A DNA stretch of 64,000 bases, taken from NCBI RefSeq assembly GCF_018320785.1, contig NC_054886.1, positions 10,849,207 to 10,913,206 of the forward strand, given 5' to 3'. The DNA comes from Cheilinus undulatus (taxonomy: Eukaryota; Chordata; Actinopteri; Labriformes; Labridae). Below the pieces are notes generated by a model. The model saw only the letters and a list, made by a program, of their open reading frames with translations. It was not told the origin of the DNA and ran no database searches. Below, piece by piece: positions 23,750-35,215 of the stretch; the first letter of the stretch is position 1; every line of letters starts with the position of its first letter. Both the position numbers and the translations under genes were made by a program.

Positions 23750-25284
23750 GGTGGACAAGAGGACTGACGTAGCACTAAGACGTGTAACACATAAAGAGTC
23801 CCACCTTCATTTCGTATTCCAGCGCAAAGGTTCCGCTCCAATTATTGATTGAACAAAGATAATTGTATAACTAAAATAACATAAATGAAATGAAATAAAT
23901 AAATTAGGTAAATTAAAAATAAATACAAATAAAGTAAAAAAAAGTAAATAAACAAAAACAAACAAATAAATAATAGAACAATAAGAAATAAATTGATAAA
24001 AGAAAATAGTAATTAGAAATAGAAAAAAGGAAGAATTTATAAAATAAATTTCATAAAAATATATTATTTATATGAATAATAAATTAAACAAAAAATTAAA
24101 AAAGACACTAAAATACATACTCTTGAAAAATATTAATAAACCACATAGTTGCATAATCATAATCAACTATTTATAATTAGATTAACTTAAGGGCCATCAT
24201 TTCCTTTATTTGAATAGCATAACGGATAAGTTCATAAACACATTTTTTTTTAAATATTAAATACAATACTATTAAAAATGTATTTAGAACTGCACACTTA
24301 GCAGTCTATGGCATGCATATTGCATGAGCAAGGAAATCCTTTTTCCCCCCAAAAGTTGCCAACTTTGACCTACTATTTAGCAAAGATGGAGGGAAAGAGG
24401 TCACCAACATCCCCAGCTTCACCAGCATTCCATACCCTGCCTTTATTGATGTCAACCTTAAAAGTTTATACATTCTTTCCTTGCCTTTGAAGATGATGTC
24501 ATCCTTTGAAGGGTATCAAACATTCCATCCTTGCTAACATTGCAATTGTATGTTGGATTTGAATGCAAATGAACACCGTTCTAAACCATACTTTCCTTTA
24601 AGCAGCAAAAATAATCTGTATTATTGCACATTGTCCCCAATAAATAATATCAATACAAATACATATCAATTGTATGGATCATTAGATAAATACATACATG
24701 TAATTTATAATTTTATCAAGACATACTGTACCTTTGGGGAAAATGTACAGTAAACATATTCAAAAAGATGCACAACAGTGTTTTCATATAAAAATGCCTC
24801 TTAATGTCTTATTTTCAAATCTATTATTGTCATATTTTGAAATTCTATTTTAGAGTATAGCATTAACTAGAGAAATAATTTTACTGAAATAATGACACAG
24901 GTAACACAAGGATTTTAAAAAGTGATTATTTTTTAATATAAACAAGTGTAATTCACATCTACATTATTTGTCTGTACATTTATGTCAAAACATTTCTTGG
25001 AGATACCAGTTTATCTATATGACACATATTGGTTAACTTCAAATATGTTTTTTTCATTTTTATTTGCTTTATTTTCTTCTCCTGTTTTCTGTTTGACCAC
25101 GACCCAAAACCAGCTCAGTGATTAAAAAAAAAAAAAAAACGAAAGATCAGGACAAAACTCTTAGAAAAAAATCATTAAAAAAAATTATGGAATACATCTG
25201 TACTTTCATACGTACATCCATCATCTAGTCACCCTGTGGGTTGGCTCTTTTTGGTTGGGAATGTTGTCTCCTCTTTGGTTGGGA
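23750..25284. other. mpdu1 upstream region and AT-rich spacer
   Basis: The first about 100 bases should contain the mpdu1 promoter and 5' UTR, though no TATA box or CpG island stands out. From 23880 to 24140 the sequence is nearly pure A/T with aaataaat runs. At 24440-24540 an inverted patch of the mpdu1-intron minisatellite appears. From 25081 to 25125 comes the first copy of the spacer sequence (gttttctgtttgaccacgac) that marks the 3' flank of every unit of the SPRY gene array. Confidence 0.5.
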
Positions 25285-25835
25285 ATGAGCTAGAGCTGGT
25301 GCGGAGGTGGAGCTGGACATACACACACAGCATCGGCTCTGGTACTAAACTCCTGAGGAGGGCATGGAAGTTCTTTTACTCTGGGAAACTTAGAAACCCT
25401 GGCTAAGCGCTCAGTGTTGGAGTTTTCCCAGGAGACGAACAGCAGCACAGGGTAGATAGCCCTCTTAGAGTATCTGTGGGGAATGGACAGGGAACTGATC
25501 ACAACCTGGTGTTGTGTTGGATCAGATGGTGGGGGAAGCTGCCAGACAGACCTGGTAAACCCAAACAGGTAGTGCGGGTGAACTGTGATCTTCAACTCCC
25601 ACTTCTGAAAGAACTTTGTGTACGTCCCGGGGGGGGGGGGGGGGGGGGGCAGATGGAGTCTGAGTGGGACATGTTCAAGGACTCCATTGTGAAAGCCTTG
25701 GCTAGTAATTGTGGCCAGGTGGTCATTGGCGCCTTGTGTGGCAGCAACCCCAGAACCTTGGGGTTTCTCATCCAGTCTACATGTTTTTTGTGGACTTGAA
25801 GAAGGCCTAGGATCGTGTCCCTCAGGGGCCATATT
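25285..25835 (+). mobile_element. LINE fragment, internally deleted, beside gene A 3' end
   Basis: The plus strand encodes the end of a LINE endonuclease/linker region (GTDHNLVLCWIRWWGK, then RPGKPKQVVRV) that parallels [16 protein letters not shown] in the larger element at 58.8-61.4 kb. After a run of G (25629-25649) it continues in the linker and then jumps to the reverse-transcriptase core (FLVDLKKA, stop, DRVPQG, equivalent to FVDLEKAFDCVPRG). About 0.8 kb of the parental element is missing at the jump. It lies where the 3' end of gene A should be. Confidence 0.8.
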
Positions 25836-25927
25836 GGCCTTATTTAGTTATCTTGAGATATGAAGCTGGTTTTCCTGTCAAAAGAAAATACGATACAATA
25901 TAATGGGATCTCAACATCTCTGTCCAG

Positions 25928-28900
25928 CTACCTGAAAATAGGGATCAAACCATGTTCAAAAGTATCAGAGAAGGTGTAGATGTGAACCCTTCGATCTGCA
26001 TCATAAAACGACACCTGACCCTCCTCCACATCCACGTACACCCCGATCCGTGCAGGCACGGTCACCTTCTGCAGGTTAACAAGTGTGTCGTTGCACGCCC
26101 AGAATTTGGAAGCCATCCACAGAGTGTAGAAGCCTCCACGAGGGGACATGTTGTAACATTTCATCTTCAGAGCGGACTGGGACATCACACCAATCCTCCA
26201 GTAGCCTTCAGACGACACCTCCACCTCCCAGTAATGTCTCCCTGAAGAGATGATGGTGTCTCCCAGCACAAAGGGCTGCTCGGGGCTCTGACTCTGTGAG
26301 GGAGATGAGGAGGAAGGCCCAGACTCAGAGAGCTGCAGATGGTCTGAAGACATAGCGAGCCAAGGGTGACATGTGGAGATGTCGAACTTTACAGAAACTG
26401 GGTTAGAGAAACGGATAGAGAAATACTGCATCAGAAGTAGTAGTGATTAAAAACTCTGCTGGTCAAGGTTTAAACTCAGCCTGATACATTGTTTAGTGTG
26501 GCCCCTGAGCGTTTCAAAAGAAAATCACTTTTACCACTTTTAAAGGAGCATATTGTGGATAAAATATGTTTTAAACTTAAATTGTACAGCAGTTGTACAC
26601 TTGGTCTGTTTTTCATCATAGCATGTTTTTGGTTGTCAGTACTGATTACCTGTTGCACTCTGAATCCACTGCCACACTGAAACAGACACAAACAGATAAA
26701 AACATGATGAAAGCTATTTAGTAAAAGCAAATATTAAACACTTGTAAAAAAAAAATAGAATAAGCTCTAGTACAAACATGTACTCCATGAGGAGGCCTAA
26801 ATGAGAAATAAAGGATTTAAACCAGTAAAGGATATTAGCTGACTTACCAGAGTTCGGGATGTATTTGGTGTTCCCACTCGCTGTCTTCCACGCTTTCTGT
26901 TTGCTTTGCAGCCACATCTTTGAGACAGCTTCCTGTAGGGTCAGATTCATCATACTATATTACTGTCTGTTGCTGGAATTAAACCGATATTTTTCCTTTC
27001 CTTCTGCTCTTACGCTACTAATTTGGTGAAAACATGCTCTATATTAGTTGTACAGTGACACGATACAATACAGTATGGTAAACGATAATATAAAATACAA
27101 TATGACATGATACCCCATTATACAATAGATAAAACAGGATGCAACACAATAAAAAATGATACATAGCTGGGCTATGATACAGTACGATATGATACGATAC
27201 AAAACAATACGATAGGATATGAAACAATGTGATGCGATACAATACGATAAAATACAATATGATGCAATATGATAGAATACAAACAATATGATACAATAGA
27301 ATAGGATACAATATGATAAACGATATAATGGGATGCAAAACAATACAAAAGGATATGATACAATGGAATAGAATGAAACATGAAACAATAGAATAGTATA
27401 CAATAGGATACAATATGATATGCTAAAATAGGATACAATACAAAACAATATGATACAATAGAATGGGATACAGTATAATAGGATTCAATATGATACGATA
27501 TGACCCGATAAGATACAATACAATTTGATAGAATAGGGTACAATACATTATGATACAATTCTATACGATAGAATAGGATACAATACGATACAATATGATA
27601 CTATACAAGAGGATACGATACAATACAACACAATACTATAGAAAGGAATACGATATGATACGATACTATAGAACAGAATAAGATCTGATAGAATACAATA
27701 CAGTACAATACAATACAATACAATACGATACAATATAATACAAAAGGATACAATATATGATAGAGAAGAAAACAATACAATTCGCTACAATATGAGACAA
27801 CACGATACAACACAATACCATATGATACCATACAATACCATAGAATGGGATACAATATGATAAAAAGAATAGGATGCAATACAATATGACAGGATACTAT
27901 ACCATACGATACGAAACATTACGATACATGACGATATGATACGATGCAATCATACAATAGAATATGATACAATACGATTTGCTAGAATAGGATCAATACA
28001 TTACGATACAATTTGATACGACAGAATAGGATACAATACCTTATGAGGTGATACGATACAATACGATACAATACAATAGAGTATACAATATGTTACAATA
28101 CAAGACGATACAATACCATACGACATGATACAATATGATACGATAGAAGAGGATACAATACGGTACAATACGATAGAATACAATATGATACTATAGAGGA
28201 ATACGATAGGATACAATACTATACTATACTACAATACTATAGAATAGAATACAATATGATAGGATAGGATAGGATACGGTCAGATATGATAGGATACGAT
28301 ATAATAGGAAAGGATATGATATGATAAAAAAGGATGCTGTTGAATGGGATATGATAGGATAGGATACAATACAATACAATACAATACAATACGATACCAT
28401 AGAATAGAACATGATAGGATAGGATAGGATATGATAGAACAGGATACAATATGATACATTACTATACAATATAACAATACAAAATGGTTCAGTACAATAG
28501 GATACAACAAAATACAATATGATACAATACGCTGCGATACGATACAACATGATATGATACAATAGGGCAGGACATGATACAATGCAGTATGATATGATAC
28601 AATATGATATGATTCAACATGATACAATACAATACGAAATGTTTGGATGTTATGACATGTTACAAAATGATAAAATACAATAAGTTATGATACGATGTGA
28701 TACGATACAATAATATTTGATAAGATCTGATACAATATCATTTAAAATGATACAATGTGATTTAATGGTAACAATACAATATGATAGGACATGATACGAG
28801 AGTTGACATTAGAAAAAATTAGATCAGATGAGATAGAGAAGATGGCATAATCTGATAAAATAAGATCCAGAACTATCTGTTCCGATCTGATTTGATATGA

Positions 28901-31064
28901 TGTGAAAAAGCAACAGTTAAGCAGGACACCAGAGGGTTTTAAAAACAGAAGTCTACAACCAAAAGCCAACATTACCATGTCCATGTCCACTTCTGATATA
29001 TAGTCCATGTTTGTTTCTAAATAAACTCATGGTGATAAAGGTGCTAATATCATGATCAAACCAATCCATAAATGTTAATCATAAAAAACCCACCTCAGTA
29101 TCCTCAGCCAGCAGAGACCAGGCCACAAACTCCAGCAGAGGAAGAATGGCTGACATCCTGGACTTGTTGGATCCTTGAGCATACAGCAGCTTCTTCAGCT
29201 CATCATCAGACACACCATGAGCCTGGAGGGACAATTTGAGATTTATGACAGGATATATGACACATCCTGACATGTATTTATATCCCCAAACATGAGAACT
29301 TGTCTCCTAAACAGACCTCTTTAATATCCCTCAGCTCTACAGCCCACTGCTGCAGTCTGTCGTTGAGTTTCTCCTCCTCTGGTCTCTCTTTCTCTCTTCT
29401 TCTGCTCTTTACATCTGTGACCCTGGTTTTCATGTTGGCCTGGAGATAAAACACGGAGCCTCAGAGTTACTACTTTACTGTAAAAACAGACACATTCGGG
29501 TATTTCAGTGTTTAGATAGGATGAAGAAATTAAATAAGCATCACTGACCATGTTCATCTCCAGCTCTGAGGCCCAGCTCAGGATCAGACTCTTGTTGATC
29601 TCCAGGCTCTCTGGCTCTCTGCTGCCCTCTGCTGTTGTCTCCCTCTTTTTACTGCTACATTTCCCCTGGAGAAAGAGAACTTTGTATCTGAAATGCACTT
29701 TTTTTTTTACACAAAATCCTCCACACAGTTGCTTAGATTACAAGAGTAAAACAAAGTCAGAAATGTGGATCTTGGTTTCTCATTAAGGATTTATTGATCC
29801 ATCTGGAGGAGAGAAATACTGGGAACTGCTGATTGACACACAACCCTTCCAAAAACATGCTTTATTTAAAGCTTTGGTCCTTAGTCCATCACCCATCAAT
29901 ATAAGAGAAAAAATATGTTGAAAACTATGAACACATGGAGCATGCTGAGATCTGTTACCTGGCTGATGTTGTTGACCTCCTCTGACAGTTTCTGCAGCAG
30001 CTCCAAGCACTCAGATAAACTCTGGAGTGTCTTAAAATTGTGCTAAAAAAATGAAGAAACAGTAAATTTATTATCCTCTTTCACACAACCAACTCCTGTT
30101 TAGTTTTTTGTTTTATGATTCCAACTTTTTGTGACCTTGGCTTCAGATGAGGGGTTCCAGGCAGATAAGGTGCTTGACAAATTCTGAGAATCTTTTATCT
30201 GCAAGAGCAAAATTAATTAAAATATACGTTAAAAGCTAAAAATCTTTAGTTTATGAATGCTGAGAAACAGCTGACCTGGAGCTCACTGAGGTGAGGTTTC
30301 AGCCAGGGTTCAGAGCTCACGAGACTGACTTTCTCCAAAGATTTGGCCTGAGGATGGAAGAAGAACAACTCAGAATTCAGGGATCTAAGACAGAGTTCTC
30401 AAGTTAAAGTCAAGAACCCCAAGAACCAGATGTAGAAGAGTAGGAATCCTGATTCCCAAGGAGAAGGAGTCCTCTGATCTGAGCCTGTTCTGTATCATGT
30501 CACAAATAAACTGAAAAATGAGTAATAGAAATAAAAATCAAAACAAAAAGAGTTTGTTTTTAGTTTTCTGTTCCCCAATATGATATAAAGTGCCTGAAAG
30601 TGCCCTGGGCAGTCTTCATTCATTTAAACAGGACGACTTCATTCTGGATATTCTGTCTCTATATTCAAAATGCCAAATAAAAATCTTCTTGTTCTAGTTT
30701 TAAACACGTCTCCAAAGCTGAACTTTTGACTCAACTCTCTTGATTGTACTGCAATCTTGACATACCAGCTTTATATCTCACATGTGGACTTTATCCTTGT
30801 TATTTAAACAAGATTATTAAAATTCAGAGTAAATACACTACTTTCATCGGATAAATCAGTGTTCCTCTATTTACCCCTTTTAAGTTTGACTTTGTCATAT
30901 TGGCTTTACTCTAAACAGAATGACTTCACATATCAATGGTTGACCCTTTCACCAACTTTTTAACATTCCTTTCATTAGAAAATAAAGAGAAAAAAACCTA
31001 CCCATTTCTTTGTGATTACAATTTTACTTTGGGTCTCTGACACAGTTGTCATATTTGCGGCCAT
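25928..31064 (-). CDS. Gene A: coiled-coil PRY-SPRY (B30.2) protein, unrecognised family, 10 coding exons
   Basis: Exons 5' to 3': 31002-31064, 30276-30347, 30136-30198, 29959-30042, 29549-29665, 29317-29439, 29094-29222, 26848-26932, 26650-26676, 25928-26397. All junctions are GT-AG and in frame (410 aa). The first ATG (31062-31064, acaATGg) is in good context; a second follows four codons later. Residues 1-217 come from short phase-0 exons and look helical and charged (LLQKLSEEVNNISQ 81-94; LILSWASELEMNM 121-133; EEEKLNDRLQQWAVELRDI 154-172). A 27-nt exon encodes VWQWIQSAT. Residues 255-410 are PRY (STCHPWL) plus SPRY (GRHYWEVEVSSEGYWRIGV, then VSFYDADRRVHIYTF). PRY-SPRY domains bind proteins, often in innate immunity; the role here is unknown. 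A TAG replaces the tryptophan codon that gene B uses at this point, removing the last about 28 residues, and sequence beyond is disrupted. No RING, B-box, signal peptide or membrane segment is seen. Confidence 0.82.
26933..29093. repeat. Large GATAC-type satellite expansion in gene A intron (core 27040-28800)
   Basis: About 1.75 kb of near-continuous gatac, gatatgat, acaatac and aatagaat words without strict period, one of the largest low-complexity tracts in the window. It fills the intron between the 43-residue exon and the next exon of gene A. The homologous intron of gene B (52204-53623) carries a shorter version. Overlapping Tyr/Ile/Ser-rich frames on the minus strand arise because the words avoid TAA/TAG/TGA in those frames; they are not genes. 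Confidence 0.9.
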
Positions 31065-31400
31065 TGTCCATCCAGAGTCAGTTGACGGTCTCACCTATAA
31101 AACCCACACGAAGAACAAAATATGAACTTATAGACACAAAAACAAAGTAAATCTGATCTATTATTCCAAATGAAGTTTCCTTCAACCACAAACATAAAAC
31201 CAAAGAAATAATCCCAGAAGTTACTTTCCGTCTTTGATGTTTCTGTGAATCAGTGATCAGGTTTTTGGAGTCTGAACTTTGGATGATTTTATGATCTCAT
31301 AATAAATGTCATAAAACTGTTTACTGGATGTAACCTTAAACTTCTGAATGAAGGACTTTGATCAGATCAGATCATATTGAAACTGGTCTAACCATCTTGG
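31065..31400 (-). promoter_or_regulatory. Gene A 5' region: likely non-coding first exon, intron and promoter
   Basis: The coding exon appears to start at an acceptor (tttatag) at 31095, so an upstream non-coding exon is expected. A candidate donor after position 31225 (ggaaa|gtaact) is conserved at the matching place of gene B (about 57916) and as a better site (agaaa|gtaagt) in unit C (about 46207). About 300 bases here are conserved between the three units, which supports a shared promoter and 5' UTR. The transcription start is not identified. Confidence 0.4.
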
Positions 31401-31469
31401 CCTATTAAAAAACAAAAGGCGAAGCAAAGTAATACTAAAAAAACAGGTATTCATTTCTTCCCCTTTTCT

Positions 31470-31995
31470 CTCCTGTTTTCTGTTTACGACTAAGATTCAA
31501 AATCAGCAGTCATGAAAAAAACAACAACAAAGAAATATTTTTCAAAAGGTCACGTGAAATCCCTTAGCTATTCTTTCCATTTTCTCATTCCTTCTTTTGT
31601 TTGCCTGTGCTTTTTAATCTAATCTAATCTACTCCATCCTGATTGATTCAGTGTGTTGCTTCTGTAATTATAGCAGGAATAAAACAAGAAAATACACAGA
31701 TGAACAGTGATTTATACCATTTATTGTCAAGGTGGCAAAGTGCAATCATTAAGAAGTGATTAAAAATAATAATTAATGACATTAACTCATTGATTGACAT
31801 GAACATGCTTTTCATCAGAGAGAACACAGACAACCTCCATCAGATCAAACAGAACAAATCTGTTTTTACTGAGCACAGAAACCGTCCAGTTGCCATCATT
31901 TTTAAATATTTTTCCTCCAAGATAACAGATCAGTATCAGTTTGTTCCCTGATCTCTGGGTGTGAGTTTCCTCTCCATAAAAATGATTCACTGATA
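31470..31995 (-). other. Unit C 3' end: spacer, polyadenylation signal and 3'-UTR-like sequence
   Basis: The spacer word pair ctgttttctgtttacgac and aaaatcagcagtcatgaaaa (31472-31520) is the second of four copies. An AATAAA on the minus strand (31720-31725) and the following sequence match 58.42-58.64 kb (unit D) closely and 50.81-51.0 kb (gene B 3' UTR) more loosely. This therefore appears to be the 3' terminus of an upstream duplicate whose terminal SPRY exon is no longer present. Confidence 0.55.
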
Positions 31996-32809
31996 TGTTT
32001 TTTTTTTTTTTTTTTAAATCAAGGTTAAAGTTTTTATAAAGTATGAAAAATAACAGAAAGAGAGAGACAACAGAGGATCAGTTTAGGTTTACAAAGGGGA
32101 ATATAACTTTATTTGAATTAATGAATAGCTAAGAGATTATAAAGGGATTTTTTAGTTTACCTGGAGTTTTGAGGATCTTAATGTATATGTTTAAAGTTTA
32201 CAATAATGACAAGCAGCTGGAGTTTGTTGTAGGACGTTTATTACATCATGACCCCAATTAAATGTGTATCGCGATTAAATAGTTATCTGTATGTCCTGCA
32301 TCATGGCCTCTGTTATTGTTATACGTATTGAACAGAAGCCTCTGTATTGTGATATGTATCCTATTGTGGCCTCTGTATTATGATGAGTATTGTATTTTCA
32401 GTCACTGTTAAAAGCAGATGAATGATTCCAGAAGAGTTTGAAATGATGGATATAACCCAGTTTTAATAAACAGCAGAGTCATTGTAGGCAGGCACGGAAC
32501 TGCAGGGTCTGCTAAAATGACCACTGAATATCTGACAAAAGAGTAAGGGTGTTTGCTGCAGTTTATGGGGTCATGGGAGAACAGCTTCCTGTTGAAGGCA
32601 GAGCCAAAGGTAGAGGAGCCTGGGATGATTTCAGGAGGGATGAAGGGTTTGCTAATAACGGGACATGGCAGTGGTGGTGACGTGAGGAAAGGAACGGATA
32701 CACATGCACAGTGAAAACACTATTCTTTGAGAGTAACTAATGTTTTGGTGGTTGTTGATTCTTTTTCTTTTATTTCTAAGCACAGACTGAGACGAGACTG
32801 AAGGCAGTC

Positions 32810-32925
32810 CCAGCATTCATCCGAGCCCAGGGCGCATACTCCTGCAGAGGAAGAATGGATGGCATCATGGACTTTCTGGGTTCTCGGGGATCCAGCAGAT
32901 TCAGGTCAGATATTCTGTGAGCCTG
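32810..32925 (-). pseudogene. Decayed copy of the 43-residue (AHGVSDDE) exon, unit C
   Basis: After an acceptor-like ccttccag the minus strand reads AHRISDLNLLDPREPRKS, then ILPLQEYAPWAR. This aligns with AHGVSDDELKKLLY, then SAILPLLEFVAWSLL of genes A and B. It is open but strongly diverged, and no GT donor is seen at the matching end. A sister copy in unit D at 62015-62132 carries stops. This shows that unit C once had the distal exons. Confidence 0.6.
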
Positions 32926-32973
32926 GAAGGACAATTTAGAGTTATTGATAAACAAACAGACCTCTTTAAGATG

Positions 32974-32974
<1 letters not shown>

Positions 32975-33008
<34 letters not shown>

Positions 33009-33032
33009 AGATAAGATAAGATAAGATAAGAT
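32975..33032. repeat. (GATAA)n microsatellite
   Basis: About eleven clean units of gataa. Unit D has only a short gataagattag at the matching place (62243 on), so the expansion is specific to unit C. It adjoins a dispersed repeat shared by both units (33033-33120 and 62270-62400). Confidence 0.9.
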
Positions 33033-33134
33033 TTTCCAAAGCACACAAGAGAGTAAAAGGAGGATTCAACTGGTACAATGAATAAATACAAATAGGAAAT
33101 ATAAAAATGTAACTTACAAATGATAAACTTAACT

Positions 33135-34075
33135 TAATCATGATTAATCACATTTTTTTTAAAGTTTACATATATTTTTAGATTTTTAAAGGCTGTTATT
33201 GTCAAGTGTTTTATTTGTATTCTTTTAATTCTATGTACAGCACCTTGAAAATGCTGATCTGAGTCCTTATCGATACTTTCTATGGTTTGGTGAAAAGACA
33301 AAATAAGGGCCAATATTTAAACTACTAGTATTCTTATCTGAGTAGTGCTTGAGTTAAAAAGCTTTGATTCAGTCTGTAACATCTATTGTATGTTCCTCAA
33401 ATATAAACACATTCACAACTGTATTTATTGAAGTTTCTCATCAAAAACTAAATTTTCCCATTTTTCATCAGTATATATAGAATATAATCATCTAATTTAC
33501 TGAGGTTACCTGGATGCGTCATATTTTCAGTTTTCAGCTCGTAAAGTTCGTTAATTAACTTCAGTTTTGGCAATTCCACTGCAGATTTCTACACTGGATT
33601 AATATAGTTAACAAACAGGACTTGCTCAAAGTTTTGGAACTCTTTTCAGCATTTCTCTGAGCAGCTGAAGAGACTGGTATGACCATGGTGATCCTGTCTT
33701 ATTGTTAGCATCTTTGCTAACATTAGCAAAGATGTGCTTTGCCCGAAGGTGGAACTTAAGACTCGTTGTGCTTCGGTGTAAAGACAGTCCATCACTGCAG
33801 TACGTACCCACAATTTAGGTTTTATCTTAACTGATATTCACCAGCTTTTAAAAAAGAAAATTGCCATTAAGCAGACCTGAGTCTGTCTCACTCATCACTG
33901 CTGGCTGTGTCTGACCCTCTCACCTCTTCACCCCCAGCCACGTAAACATCCGCACTGAAGGACTACGGGAGCAAGTTGTGGTCAAACTTAGTCATATGAT
34001 TAAATTGCATTATCAAGATTAATCACAAGCGTTAACGCATTAATGTTAACAGCCCTAGTGTATATACACATATAT
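33135..34075 (-). mobile_element. hAT transposon remnant with BED zinc-finger piece
   Basis: The right end reads taacagccctag, the reverse complement of a hAT-like terminus CTAGGGCTGTTAAC, preceded by the hAT-like words gattaatcac and ttaacgcattaatg. Inside, the minus strand at 33626-33811 encodes YCSDGLSLHRSTTSLKFHLR then AKH, the Cys/His portion of a BED zinc finger of hAT transposases. Catalytic regions are absent. Unit D is uninterrupted at the corresponding point (about 62400), so the insertion is specific to unit C. Confidence 0.6.
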
Positions 34076-34139
34076 ACATAAACAAATATATGTAAGCAGA
34101 TGTGTACGGATTACACACATAAATATTAGTTATTGATCA

Positions 34140-35215
34140 ATAGTTAATACTTGGTGCAGTTCTTATTGTGGAGTCTAACAGCTGCAGGAAGGAATGGCCT
34201 GGGATACCTCTCCTTCACACACTTTGGGTGTAACATCCTGAATATTCCTGGTGCTTCCTCTAAAATACCCTACTTGACATTCTAGTGTATCTACAGCCTG
34301 TGTCTACTTTAAATGTTACATTTTTCCCATTTACTTTTAGCTCTTTTCTGATTGTTTCTTCTCTAGGGATGACTATCTCCAGTGTGGAAATTTAGGATGA
34401 ACATCTCACAATGTGACTGCTGCTACGAACAACGTCGACTAACCAACCCATAGGAATGCAGGACGAAATGATGCAACTTTAAATGTGACACTAGTGCCAA
34501 CATACAAGTTAGATTTAGAAAAAAGACAATGCCAAAATGCAGAAGTTTGTGGGATTCCAACAAAGAGGAAAATCATGATCCAGATGTTTTTCTCAGCATA
34601 TATATGCTACATTTAAATCAGGTTTGTTGTTGCTGTGCTCTATGATTTACCGAGGCACTGGTGGAGTAGATGGATGATGCACACTGATGTGGTGCACACT
34701 GATGACGTTTATTTCTTTACACATCAGTGTACATCATAGCCTGCAATTCAGTGGCATTCGGCGGGAGTTGTAATCATTCAGTCTGCACACATCAAACTTG
34801 ATGTATAAGATTCATGTCTCACAGCGTAGCATGGCAGAGATCGCTAAAACTGCAAAATCTGCAGGAGGCCTAACAGAGACAGGATGAAAAGTTTTCTCCA
34901 ACTTGGCTCAGCGCTATGATGCATGAGTGTATGCTGGTTGGACGGTTCCAGTGTGATTTTAAAGGTGTGACAGAGTCACAGGCTTGCAGTACAAAACAAT
35001 TTGCCATATTCTATACATTTTGTCCCCAAAAAGTTACATTTTTTCATATTATAGATCTGGAAAAGATGCAGCAGAAAAAATAGACCCAGTATGTGAAGAC
35101 CTTAATATGATACATGGTGAAAAGTTCCTCATCCTTTACCCCGTTTTGTTTCTGTGGGCTCTTTTTCTATAAGTCACTTTTTTACAGTAGTGACATTTTT
35201 TATTGGTGAACCTGT
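34140..35215. other. Segment duplicated in unit D (62520-63935), origin unknown
   Basis: This stretch is collinear with 62520-63935: shared words include gcaggaaggaatg, ccctacttgacattctagtg, tttacacatca and tggcagagatcgctaaaa. It includes a broken coding-looking piece (QCDFKGVTESQACSTKQFA at about 34950-35010) that is open over 81 codons in unit D. I do not recognise it; a decayed transposase is possible. Confidence 0.45.

Noticed and set aside
25290-25832. 180-codon minus-strand open frame
   Set aside because: It is antisense to a recognisable LINE fragment on the plus strand; no domain of its own.
27039-28627. Overlapping long Tyr/Ile/Ser/Cys-rich open frames on the minus strand
   Set aside because: They are translations of the GATAC low-complexity tract. 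Several frames are open at once, and there is no domain, splice signal or start context.
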